NCBI GenBank assembly: GCA_963748485.1
Contig: CAVVJF010000011.1
Coordinates: forward strand, 620,001 to 684,000
DNA: 64,000 nt
Direction: 5' to 3'
DNA from: DASRWT01 sp963748485
Lineage (GTDB): Bacteria > Methylomirabilota > Methylomirabilia > Rokubacteriales > CSP1-6
The stretch's first letter is position 1. Every line of letters begins with the position of its first letter. The position numbers were made by a program, and so were the translations under genes. Shown in pieces: positions 1 through 9,494 of this stretch. The notes beneath the pieces are model-generated. The model made no database searches. It saw nothing but the letters and a program-made list of their open reading frames with translations, and was not told where the DNA came from.

Positions 1-531
1 AAGCAGACCCACTCCGCCACCATCGCCCAGAAGGCGGTGGCGTACGGCATGCCCGGGATCCAGGTGGACGGGAACGACGTCCTCGCGGTCTACGCGGCGA
101 GCCGCGAGGCGGTCGAGCGCGCGCGGGCGGGCGACGGTCCCACCTTGATCGAGGCCGTCACCTACCGCCTGAGTGTACACACCACCGCCGACGACCCGAC
201 CAAGTACCGGTCCGAAGAGGAGGTGAAGGCGTGGGAGCGAAAGGACCCGCTCACCCGGTTCACCGCCTACCTCGAGAAGCGCAACATCGCGGTGGCGGGC
301 GTGGAGGCGGACGTCGACGCGGAGATCGCCGCCGCCGTCGCGCGGTTCGAGGCGGTGGCGCCGCCCGATCCAGTCGCCATGTTCGATCACGCGTACGGCG
401 AGCCGCCCGCCGCGCTCGAGGCCCAGCGCGCGGAGGTGGCGGAGCGGACGCGGGATCACGCCCCGCCGACCCCGCCGGGCGACGACGCGCCACTGCCCAT
501 GCGCGGCCAGCGGACGACCCGACGGCCATGA
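1..531 (+). CDS. pdhA: 2-oxoacid (pyruvate-type) dehydrogenase E1 component, alpha subunit, C-terminal part
   Basis: The gene is truncated at the 5' end by the window edge; the reading frame is open from base 1 and ends in TGA at 529-531. E1 alpha binds thiamine diphosphate with E1 beta and decarboxylates a 2-oxoacid. The visible part holds the typical HTTADDPTKYRS segment of the E1 alpha phosphorylation-loop region (around codon 60) followed by the helical C-terminal part. The stop overlaps the E1 beta start (ATGA), so the two subunits are translationally coupled. The sequence does not separate pyruvate from branched-chain or acetoin substrates; the pyruvate name is the default. Confidence 0.9.
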   Translation, partial: KQTHSATIAQKAVAYGMPGIQVDGNDVLAVYAASREAVERARAGDGPTLIEAVTYRLSVHTTADDPTKYRSEEEVKAWERKDPLTRFTAYLEKRNIAVAGVEADVDAEIAAAVARFEAVAPPDPVAMFDHAYGEPPAALEAQRAEVAERTRDHAPPTPPGDDAPLPMRGQRTTRRP

Positions 532-1508
532 GCAAGCTCACCATGGTGAAGGCGCTCAACCTGGCCCTCCAGCAGGAGATGGAGCGCGACGCCGACGTGC
601 TGGTACTCGGCGAGGACGTCGGGGTGGACGGGGGCGTCTTCCGCGTCACCGACGACCTCCAGCGGCAGTTCGGCTCGCGCCGGGTGATCGACAGCCCGCT
701 CGCGGAAGCCGCCATCGTGGGCAGCGCGGTGGGCATGTGCCTCTACGGACTCAAGCCCATCTGCGAGATCCAGTTCTCGGGCTTCGCTTTCCAGTGCTTT
801 CACCAGATCGAAAACCACGCCGCGCGCTACCGCCAGCGCTCCCAGGGGCGCTTCCATTGCCAGATGGTGGTGCGCATGCCGTACGGAGGCGGGGTGCGCG
901 CGCTCGAGCACCACTCGGAGAGCGAGGAGCAGTTTTACGCTCACATCCCCGGGCTCAAGATGGTGATCCCCTCGGGTCCGCGTACCGCGCGGGCCCTCCT
1001 CGCCGCCGCCATCCGCGACCCCGACCCCGTCATCTTCTTCGAGGCCAAGGCCCTCTACCACGCCGCGAAGGAGGAGGTGCCCGACGAGCCCGAGACCCTG
1101 CCGCTGGGTCGCGCGCGCCTCGATCGCGAGGGGAGCGACCTCACCATCGTCGCCTACGGCGCCATGCTGCGCGTGGCGCGCGAGGCGGCGGAGACGCTGG
1201 CCGCCGAGGACGGGGTCGAGACGGAGATCATCGATCTCCTGACGGTGTCCCCGCTGGATCGCGAGACCCTTGCCGCCTCGGTAGGGAAGACGGGCCGGGC
1301 TCTCGTGGTGCACGAGGCCACGCGCAGCTTCGGGCCGGGCGCCGAGATCGCCGCGTCCATCATGGAGGGCGCGTTCCTCTCCCTGGAAGCGCCGGTGCAG
1401 CGCGTGGCCGCCTATGACGTGCCGTTTCCCGGCTTCGCGCGCGAGAAGGCCAGCGTGCCGGACGCGGCGCGCGTGGTGGCCGCCGCGCGCGCGACCCTCG
1501 CCTACTAG
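528..1508 (+). CDS. pdhB: 2-oxoacid dehydrogenase E1 component, beta subunit
   Basis: A 326-residue transketolase-like beta subunit that forms the E1 heterotetramer with the upstream gene. It begins MSKLTMVKALN, continues with the conserved GEDVGVDGGVFRVT segment near residue 30 and DSPLAEAAIVG near 55, and ends in the transketolase C-terminal domain. The length matches the separate-beta-subunit type. The ATG at 528 overlaps the alpha-subunit stop; longer in-frame starts would only add sequence lying inside the alpha gene. The E2 gene starts six bases after the stop. Confidence 0.93.
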   Translation: MSKLTMVKALNLALQQEMERDADVLVLGEDVGVDGGVFRVTDDLQRQFGSRRVIDSPLAEAAIVGSAVGMCLYGLKPICEIQFSGFAFQCFHQIENHAARYRQRSQGRFHCQMVVRMPYGGGVRALEHHSESEEQFYAHIPGLKMVIPSGPRTARALLAAAIRDPDPVIFFEAKALYHAAKEEVPDEPETLPLGRARLDREGSDLTIVAYGAMLRVAREAAETLAAEDGVETEIIDLLTVSPLDRETLAASVGKTGRALVVHEATRSFGPGAEIAASIMEGAFLSLEAPVQRVAAYDVPFPGFAREKASVPDAARVVAAARATLAY

Positions 1509-1514
1509 GTCGGC

Positions 1515-2849
1515 ATGCCCCGCGAGTTCCGGCTTCCCGATCTCGGCGAGGGACTGACCGAGGCGGAGATCGTGGAGGTCCTCGTGCGCGAGGGCGACGT
1601 GATCGCCGAGGATGCGCCGCTGCTGGAGGTCGAGACGGACAAGGCCAAGGTCGAGATCCCCTCACCGCTGGGCGGCCGCGTCGAGAAGATCCACGTGGCG
1701 CCGGGCCAGACCGTGCAGGTGGGGGCGGTGCTCGTCACGTTCGCGGACGCGGAGGCGGGGACCGCGCCGCCCGCGGCCGCGCGCGCGGCCGGCGCGCCCT
1801 CCGCCGCCCCCGTGCCGGCGCGCTCCGCAGCCGCGCGTGGGGCCGCGGCCGCGCCCTCTCCGCCCGCGGCCGCGCGCGCGGCCGGGCCGCCCCCGGCCAC
1901 GCCCTCGACGCGGCGTCTTGCGCGAGAGCTGGGCGTGAACCTCGCCGCGGTGGCGGGCAGTGGGCCGGGCGGGCGAATCACCGACGAGGACGTGCGCGCG
2001 CACGGCGGCAGTCGCCGGGACGCGGGGGCGCCGGCGACCCCGGCCGCACGTGGCATCGCCTCGCGGCCCGCGGAGCCTGCGCGGCCCGCGAAGCCCCTCG
2101 CCGCCGTCGGGCTCACGCCCCCGGCCTTGCCCCGCTTCGAGCAGTGGGGCCCCGTCGAGCGGGTGCCGCTGTCGCATCTCCGACGCACGATCGCGGAGCG
2201 GATGGCGCTCTCGGCGAGCCTGATCCCCCACGTCACGCATTTCGACCGCGCCGACATCACTGAACTAGAAGCCATTGTTCGAGGCTGCTTCGAGGCGGCG
2301 CGCGAGCGCGGCATCTATCTCACCCTGACCTCGTTCCTGCTGAAGGCGGTGGCGACGGCGCTGGGGCGCCATCCCCAGTTCAACGCCAGCCTCGACGCGG
2401 GAGCGGGCGAGCTCATCGTCAAGCGTTACGTGCACCTGGGGGTGGCGGTGGCCACCGATCGGGGCCTCATCGTCCCCGTGCTGCGCGACGTGGCCGGCAA
2501 GTCCGTGCTCGAGATTGCCGCCGAGCTGGCGGCGCTCGCCCAGCGCGTGCGGGAGGGCAAGGCCACGCTGGAGGACCTTCGCGGCGGCAGCTTCACCCTC
2601 ACGAATATCGGCGCCCTCGGCGGCACCGGCGCCATCCCCATCATCAACTATCCGGAGGTGGCCATCCTGGCGGTGGCGCGCGGGCGGCTCGAGCCCACCG
2701 TCCGCGACGGCCAGGTGGTGCCTCGTTTGCTCCTCCCGCTCACGCTCACCTTCGACCATCGCGTGGCCGACGGCGCCGACGGGGCGCGCTTCGCCGCCGA
2801 CGTGGTGGGCCTGCTCGAGAATCCCGGCCGCCTCCTCCTCGGCCTCTGA
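1515..2849 (+). CDS. pdhC: dihydrolipoamide acyltransferase E2
   Basis: 444-residue E2 core of the complex. One lipoyl domain (about 1-80) carries the lipoylated lysine in ETDKAKVE (K43). An Ala/Pro-rich flexible linker (about 80-125) leads to the E1/E3-binding domain (about 127-165, ending GPGGRITDEDV), a second linker, and the catalytic domain (about 210-444). The CoA-dependent acyltransferase motif DHRVADG (H415, D419) is present near the C-terminus. It transfers the acyl group from lipoyl-lysine to CoA. Low-complexity linker codons are extremely GC-rich, which is normal for this family in such genomes. Substrate specificity is not decidable from sequence alone. Confidence 0.93.
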   Translation: MPREFRLPDLGEGLTEAEIVEVLVREGDVIAEDAPLLEVETDKAKVEIPSPLGGRVEKIHVAPGQTVQVGAVLVTFADAEAGTAPPAAARAAGAPSAAPVPARSAAARGAAAAPSPPAAARAAGPPPATPSTRRLARELGVNLAAVAGSGPGGRITDEDVRAHGGSRRDAGAPATPAARGIASRPAEPARPAKPLAAVGLTPPALPRFEQWGPVERVPLSHLRRTIAERMALSASLIPHVTHFDRADITELEAIVRGCFEAARERGIYLTLTSFLLKAVATALGRHPQFNASLDAGAGELIVKRYVHLGVAVATDRGLIVPVLRDVAGKSVLEIAAELAALAQRVREGKATLEDLRGGSFTLTNIGALGGTGAIPIINYPEVAILAVARGRLEPTVRDGQVVPRLLLPLTLTFDHRVADGADGARFAADVVGLLENPGRLLLGL

Positions 2850-2870
2850 GACGCCGCCCGAGCCGCCGCC

Positions 2871-4256
<1,386 letters not shown>

Positions 4257-4320
4257 GGGCCGGCCGGCTGGATCGGCTCCGGCTGCGCTCACCTTCTCAC
4301 GCACCGGGAGCGCGGCCGAT

Positions 4321-4349
4321 TTGACTTGCCCGCGGCGCCCCGGCACTCT
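4321..4349 (+). promoter_or_regulatory. possible promoter of the transglutaminase-like gene
   Basis: TTGACT at 4321-4326, a 17-base spacer and CACTCT at 4344-4349. The -35 box is good and the -10 box weak. The following AAAGGAG and ATG at 4367 fit a short leader. Confidence 0.4.
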
Positions 4350-4366
4350 GGCGGAAAGGAGACTAC

Positions 4367-5458
4367 ATGAATCGACGCGCCTTTCTGACCACGAACATGG
4401 GACTCTCCGCCGCCGCCCTCGCCGGCCTGGGTCGGCCGCGCGCCGCCTTCGGGCAGCAGGGCAGCGGGGAGGCGACGAAGTGGCGCGCCTTCGAGGTGAC
4501 GACCCGGGTCGAGATCGTCAATGCGAACGGCACCGCTCGTGCCTGGGTGCCGCTGCCGCTGTCCCCCGACACCGACTACTTCAAGAGCCTCGGGCAGACC
4601 TCGAGTGGCAACGCGAAGGCCACGCGTATCGTGCGCGACGAGAAGTACGGCGCCGGCGTCTTCATGGCGGAGTGGGAGGCGGGGGAGGCGGCGCCGATCG
4701 TCGAGGTGATCAGCCGCTTCGCCACCCGGGACCGCGCGGTGGACTTCAAGCCCACCGACGCGCGCGAGGACCGGCGCGTCCTCGCGCGGTACACCGAGCC
4801 CACCCGGCTCATGCCCACCGACGGCATCGTGGCGAAGTCGGCGCGCGAGATCACCAAGGGCCAGAAGTCGGATCTCGACAAGGCGCGCGCTATCTACGAG
4901 TGGGTGGTGGACAACACCTTCCGGGATCCCAAGGTGCGCGGTTGCGGCGTGGGCGACATCCGCGCCATGCTCGAGACGGGCAACCTCAGCGGCAAGTGCG
5001 CCGACCTGAATGCGCTCTATGTGGGGCTCGCGCGGGCGGTGAGCATACCCGCGCGCGACGTCTACGGCGTGCGCGTGGCCGACGCGGCGGAGTACAAGAG
5101 CCTGGGCAAGAGCGGGGACATCACCCGGGCGCAACACTGCCGGGCCGAGTTCTACCTGGCCGGCGTGGGGTGGGTCCCGGTGGATCCCGCCGACGTCCGC
5201 AAGGTCGTCCTCGAGGAGCGCGGCGGTCTCCCGCTGACCGACCCTGCCGTGCAGCGCGTCCGGGCCAAGCTCTTCGGGCAGTGGGAGATGAACTGGCTGG
5301 CCTACAACTACGCCCACGACCTGAAGCTCCCGGGCTCCATCGGGGAGCCCATCACCTTCTTCATGTACCCGCAGGCCGAGGTCAACGGCGCGCGGCGGGA
5401 CAGCCTCGACCCCGACGCGTTCCGCTACAAGATGACGGCGAAGGAGATGACCGCCTGA
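4367..5458 (+). CDS. Tat-exported transglutaminase-like protein
   Basis: 363-residue protein starting with a twin-arginine signal (NRRAFLTT, then an Ala/Leu-rich stretch to about residue 30), so probably exported folded. The C-terminal half is a transglutaminase/protease-like domain with the full Cys-His-Asp triad: C211 in GKCADLNAL, H257 in AQHCRAEFYL and D273 in WVPVDPADV. Such proteins act as cysteine proteases or amidases in the periplasm; the substrate is unknown. GGAAAGGAG precedes the ATG. The gene stands alone between the dehydrogenase operon and an oppositely oriented gene. Confidence 0.85.
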   Translation: MNRRAFLTTNMGLSAAALAGLGRPRAAFGQQGSGEATKWRAFEVTTRVEIVNANGTARAWVPLPLSPDTDYFKSLGQTSSGNAKATRIVRDEKYGAGVFMAEWEAGEAAPIVEVISRFATRDRAVDFKPTDAREDRRVLARYTEPTRLMPTDGIVAKSAREITKGQKSDLDKARAIYEWVVDNTFRDPKVRGCGVGDIRAMLETGNLSGKCADLNALYVGLARAVSIPARDVYGVRVADAAEYKSLGKSGDITRAQHCRAEFYLAGVGWVPVDPADVRKVVLEERGGLPLTDPAVQRVRAKLFGQWEMNWLAYNYAHDLKLPGSIGEPITFFMYPQAEVNGARRDSLDPDAFRYKMTAKEMTA

Positions 5459-5488
5459 GATCGGCGTGACAGAAGGAGCAGGCGCGGG

Positions 5489-5743
5489 TCAGGCGCGCGC
5501 GGAGCGCTTGAGGAAGGCGACCAGCTTCTGCTGCAGCTCTGGCGGGATCTTGGTCTCGCGAAGCCGGCGGGCCGCGTCCACCGTGCCCTTGTACGTGTTC
5601 ACGAACGCCACGCACGGGGGGCAACCCTCGAGGTGCCAGTCCAGGAGCTCGGCCTGGTCCTTGGGAAGAGTGCCATCCACGTAGTCGGCCAGGAGATTCA
5701 TGCACTCCCGGCACTCCATGTTGCCCGACGGCTGATGCGGCAT
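5489..5743 (-). CDS. zinc-finger anti-sigma-factor-like protein
   Basis: 84-residue protein with the anti-sigma zinc-finger pattern: C11 and C14 in MECRECMN, then H37-x3-C41-x2-C44 in DWHLEGCPPC. Proteins with this domain hold ECF sigma factors inactive through a zinc site. No membrane segment and no ECF sigma gene are seen nearby, so it is an orphan: perhaps a soluble redox-sensing anti-sigma, perhaps only structurally related. An internal Met at residue 9 (start at 5719) is an alternative start. It is convergent with the transglutaminase-like gene. Confidence 0.75.
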   Translation of the reverse strand: MPHQPSGNMECRECMNLLADYVDGTLPKDQAELLDWHLEGCPPCVAFVNTYKGTVDAARRLRETKIPPELQQKLVAFLKRSARA

Positions 5744-5954
5744 CCGGCTCCCTATGGCTCCCCGTCAGGGGTTGGTCGCGGCGGTCCGGCCACCCGCGGC
5801 TGTCACCTTAGCACAGCGGCAAGGCGCCTCGTCCACCTCTTCTGACGCGCGGCGTGGGCGCAACGCTTCCGGCCGGCCGCGCTCCCACCCGCCTTTTTTC
5901 GCCCGATTGGGGGGCGCGGAAAGCCGGCCCGCGCGCCTCCGTCGACGCAATCGG

Positions 5955-5983
5955 TTGACGGGTCACCCTACCGCCCATATCAT
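5955..5983 (+). promoter_or_regulatory. promoter of the moxR operon
   Basis: TTGACG at 5955-5960, exactly 17 bases, then TATCAT at 5978-5983: a near-consensus sigma-70 promoter about 50 bases before the moxR start. The rest of the 5744-6035 interval shows nothing else I can name. Confidence 0.7.
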
Positions 5984-6035
5984 GGGGCAAGTTTCACGAC
6001 CCGCCACCACCCCGATGACGGGAAAGGAGCCGTTC

Positions 6036-7073
6036 ATGGCCCAGTCCCCGCAGCCGGCCGCGACGCAGGAGCAGCGCGTCGAGGCCTTCGTCCAGGCGTA
6101 CCGGTCCCTCCGCGCGGAGATGCAAAAGGTCATCGTGGGCCACGACGAGGTGGTGAACCACGTCCTCGTGGGGCTCTTCGCGGGCGGCCACGTCCTCCTC
6201 GAGGGTGTCCCGGGCCTGGGCAAGACCCTCCTCATCAAGACGCTCTCGGAGTGTCTGGATCTCACGTTCTCGCGGATCCAGTTCACCCCCGACCTCATGC
6301 CCGGCGACATCATCGGGACCAACATCATCGTGGAGGACGCGGAGACGCGGAAGCACTTCCAGTTCCAGCGCGGCCCCATCTTCGGGCACATCCTCCTCGC
6401 CGACGAGGTGAATCGCGCCACCCCCAAGACCCAGTCGGCCCTCCTCGAAGGCATGCAGGAAGGCAACGTCACCGTCTCGGGCGCCGCGCATCCGCTGCCG
6501 TCGCCCTTCTTCGTCCTCGCGACCCAGAATCCGATTGAAATGGAAGGGACGTACCCTCTGCCGGAGGCGCAGCTGGACCGCTTCGTCTTCAAGCTGCGTG
6601 TGCGCTACCCCGCCCTCGAGGAGCTCACCGAGATCATCGACCGCACCACCCGGCCCCGCGAGGTCGACGTGCGCCGGGTGATCACGGGGCCCCAGGTCCT
6701 GGCGTTCCGCGAGCTGGTCCGTGAAGTGCCGCTCGCCTCCCACGTCCGCGACCTCGCCTCGCTCATCGTGCTCGCCAGCCACCCGCAGTGGGAGCGGGCG
6801 CCGGAAGTGGCGCGCCGCTTCGTGCGCTACGGCGCCAGCCCCCGCGGCGCCCAGGCCCTCGTTCTCGGCGCCAAGGTTCGCGCGCTCGCCGAGGGCCGCT
6901 ACAACGTGAGCCTGGACGATCTCCGCGCCCTCGCGCTGCCCGCGCTCCGGCACCGCATCATCCTCAACTTCGAGGGTGAGGCGGAGGGCGTGGACTCCGA
7001 CGCCCTCATCACACAGCTCATCGAGGCCGCGGAAGCGCTGAGCACCTCGGGGAAAGACGCGTTCGTCCGCTAG
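6036..7073 (+). CDS. moxR: MoxR family AAA+ ATPase
   Basis: 345-residue AAA+ ATPase. Walker A is GVPGLGKT (57-64), Walker B ends in LADE (121-124), followed by the MoxR-typical NRATPKTQSALLEGMQE. MoxR proteins act as chaperones that insert metals or activate VWA-domain partners. The ATG at 6036 has GGAAAGGAG just upstream; in-frame ATGs at 6015 and 5982 are less well placed. It leads an operon with a membrane protein, a DUF58 protein and a giant VWA protein, the standard MoxR partners. Confidence 0.93.
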   Translation: MAQSPQPAATQEQRVEAFVQAYRSLRAEMQKVIVGHDEVVNHVLVGLFAGGHVLLEGVPGLGKTLLIKTLSECLDLTFSRIQFTPDLMPGDIIGTNIIVEDAETRKHFQFQRGPIFGHILLADEVNRATPKTQSALLEGMQEGNVTVSGAAHPLPSPFFVLATQNPIEMEGTYPLPEAQLDRFVFKLRVRYPALEELTEIIDRTTRPREVDVRRVITGPQVLAFRELVREVPLASHVRDLASLIVLASHPQWERAPEVARRFVRYGASPRGAQALVLGAKVRALAEGRYNVSLDDLRALALPALRHRIILNFEGEAEGVDSDALITQLIEAAEALSTSGKDAFVR

Positions 7074-7126
7074 CGCTCCCGCGGGGAGTGGGCTCCGGAG
7101 AGAACCGCAGGGGAGAGGAGTCGGCG

Positions 7127-8596
7127 ATGCCCGATTCGAAGGTCCTGGAGCGGCTGGTCCGGCAGGTGATGCGCGAGGTGCGGCTGCGCCGCGCGGAGTT
7201 CTGGGCGCTTCGCGGCCTGTTCGTCGGCGCGATCGCCGCCGCCATCCCCCTCCTCCTTCGCGAGTCCTTGGGCACGCTGGCCTTCGTGGCGGCGGGCGCC
7301 GCCCTCGTGCTGGGCGCGGTGCTGGGCGCGCTCGTCGGCTACCTCCGGCCCGTCACCCTCGCCGAGGCGGCGCGGCTCGCCGACCGGGGCTTCGGCTTCC
7401 AGGATCGCGTCGCCACCGCGCTCGAGTGGGGCGACCATCCCGAGCGCACGCCCCTGGTGGAGGCGCTCGTCGCGGACACGGTCGCCCGCGTCGAGAAGCG
7501 CGAAGGGCGGCGGGTGATTCGCCGGCTCCTGCCCCGCGAGGCCAAGCTGGTGCCCATCCCCATCGCGCTCGGCCTCGTCCTCGCTCTGGCGCCGCCCATC
7601 CCCTTGCCGGCGGGGAGCCTGCCCAACTTCACCGCGAAGACCGACGACGAAGAGGCCAAGCCCGCCGACCGCGCGGGCAAAATCGAGTCCGACGAGCGAA
7701 CGCGCGCGGCCAAGCGCGACGTGCTCCCGCGCGCCGATCTGCAGGAGCGGACGCTCTCGCCCCGCCAGGGCGGGGGCGGCCCCACCCAGGGCGGCGATCT
7801 CGCCGCCGTGTTCAAGGACACGTCGCTGGGCGCCAAGAGCACCGACTTCAACGCCTTCCTCAAGAAAGGCGACGAGCGCATCCGCATGCTCGAGCAGGTG
7901 GACCGTCTCCCCGATCTCCAGCGCGACTTCACTCAGAGCCAGCACAAGGCGATCTTCCAGCGCGCCAAGGAGCTGCGTGGCGGGATGAAGGGCGACCAGT
8001 TCTCGCCGGAGAAGATGCGGGAGCTCCTCAACGAGATGGAGAAGCTCGGACGCAAGGGCGGGAGCGGCTCGCCGTGGAGCGGCGACGTGGGCGAGGGCAT
8101 GGAGGCGCTCGAGGGCGGGCAGACCGACAAGGCCATGGAGGCCATGGAGCGGGCGCTCAACAAGCTCCGCAACATGGAGGACCAGGGCCGCGAGGGTAAG
8201 GGACTCAAGGGCGGGCGCGAGAACGAGCGGCGCGGCAATCAGCGCGGCGGCCGCGGCCAGCAGTCGGGCTCTCCCGGCGACGAGGGCGACTTCCCCGAGG
8301 GCGAGGGCCTCTTCCCCGGGCGGGGCAAGAGCGCCAACCCCAAGGGCGATCCCACGCAGCGCCTGCGCGCCAATCCCTTCGACGTGGGCGTCGAGGGACA
8401 GTCGCGCGGAGGCAAGAAGGAGGGCATGGACACCAATCTTCTCGGCCGGGGCGCCAACACGCCGTCGCGCCTGCAGTACCTGGGCGTGGTCGGGCAGTAC
8501 CGCAAGATGATGGAGGAAGCCATCGCGCGCGAGCAGGTGCCGCGCGACTATCAGGGTCAGGTGAAGCAGTACTTCCAGTCGCTGGACGAAAAGTAG
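7127..8596 (+). CDS. membrane protein of the MoxR operon, function unknown
   Basis: 489-residue protein. Two hydrophobic segments near the N-terminus (about 29-45 and 50-72) and one around 145-165 suggest an anchored protein. The rest is a long charged, Gly/Lys/Arg-rich region with helical, coiled-coil-like stretches (about 235-360) and a low-complexity Gly/Arg part (about 360-440). It resembles the DUF4175-type proteins often found beside DUF58/VWA genes, but I cannot assign the family firmly. The start ATG follows GAGGAG; a GTG at 7088 is an unlikely alternative. It lies between moxR and the DUF58 gene, so it probably belongs to that complex. Confidence 0.75.
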   Translation: MPDSKVLERLVRQVMREVRLRRAEFWALRGLFVGAIAAAIPLLLRESLGTLAFVAAGAALVLGAVLGALVGYLRPVTLAEAARLADRGFGFQDRVATALEWGDHPERTPLVEALVADTVARVEKREGRRVIRRLLPREAKLVPIPIALGLVLALAPPIPLPAGSLPNFTAKTDDEEAKPADRAGKIESDERTRAAKRDVLPRADLQERTLSPRQGGGGPTQGGDLAAVFKDTSLGAKSTDFNAFLKKGDERIRMLEQVDRLPDLQRDFTQSQHKAIFQRAKELRGGMKGDQFSPEKMRELLNEMEKLGRKGGSGSPWSGDVGEGMEALEGGQTDKAMEAMERALNKLRNMEDQGREGKGLKGGRENERRGNQRGGRGQQSGSPGDEGDFPEGEGLFPGRGKSANPKGDPTQRLRANPFDVGVEGQSRGGKKEGMDTNLLGRGANTPSRLQYLGVVGQYRKMMEEAIAREQVPRDYQGQVKQYFQSLDEK

Positions 8597-8600
8597 CGAC

Positions 8601-9494
8601 GTGGCCACTACCACCCGCGTGGGCGAGCTGCTGTCGCCCGACTTCCTGGCGCAGCTCGAACGGCTCGCCCTGCTGTCGCGCCGCGCCTTCCGGGGCCGCG
8701 TGAGGGGCGAGCGGCGGAGCCCCCGCAAGGGTATCAGCGTCGAGTTCTCCGACTATCGTCCCTACGGGATCGGCGACGATCTCCGGTACGTGGACTGGAA
8801 CATCTACGGCCGCCTCGATCGCCTCTACGTGAAGCTGTTCGTGGACGAGGAGGATCTCTGCCTCAACATCCTCCTCGACGCGTCCGCCTCCATGGCTTTC
8901 GGCACGCCTAGCAAGCTCGCCTACGGTACGCGGCTCGCCGCCGGGCTCGGCTTCGTGGGCCTCGTCAACCTGGAGCGGGTGGGCGTGGCGGTGGTGCGGG
9001 AGCGTCTCGCCGAGGGTGCCGGCCCCGCGCGCGGGCGCAGCCAGATCCTGCCTCTCATGGAGTTCCTCGCGCGCGTGCGGCCGGTGGGCGGCACCTCGCT
9101 GAACGAGGGGCTGGGCGCCTGGGGCCTCCGCACCCGCGAGGCGGGATTGGCCGTCGTCATCTCGGACCTCATGGATCCCGCCGGGTACGAGCGCGGCCTG
9201 AAGAGCCTGCTCGAGCGCCGCCACGACCTGCACGTGATCCATCTCCTCGCCGCCGAGGAGATGAATCCCGCGTGGGGCGGGGACCTCCGCCTCCAGGACG
9301 CGGAGAGCGGGGAGACGCGCGACCTCACCCTCGACGCGGAGGCCATGCGCGTGTACCGGGGGCGCCTGCGCGACTTCCTGGAGCGCGCGGAAGGGTTCTG
9401 CCGGGCCAACGAGATCGGCTATCACCGGGTCGTCACCGACACGCCGGTGGAGGAGTTCATGCTCCGGCAGCTCAAGGGCTTCCTCGTCGGATGA
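8601..9494 (+). CDS. DUF58 domain protein
   Basis: 297-residue soluble protein of the DUF58 family, a divergent VWA-like fold. It shows the family segments GISVEFSDYRPYGIGDDLRYVDW-like (split across residues 49-72) and a degenerate metal-site motif in LLDASASM near residue 95. DUF58 proteins accompany MoxR ATPases and BatA/VWA proteins and are thought to be assembly partners. GTG start four bases after the previous stop; its own stop overlaps the next ATG (ATGA at 9491), which implies coupled translation. Confidence 0.9.
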   Translation: MATTTRVGELLSPDFLAQLERLALLSRRAFRGRVRGERRSPRKGISVEFSDYRPYGIGDDLRYVDWNIYGRLDRLYVKLFVDEEDLCLNILLDASASMAFGTPSKLAYGTRLAAGLGFVGLVNLERVGVAVVRERLAEGAGPARGRSQILPLMEFLARVRPVGGTSLNEGLGAWGLRTREAGLAVVISDLMDPAGYERGLKSLLERRHDLHVIHLLAAEEMNPAWGGDLRLQDAESGETRDLTLDAEAMRVYRGRLRDFLERAEGFCRANEIGYHRVVTDTPVEEFMLRQLKGFLVG

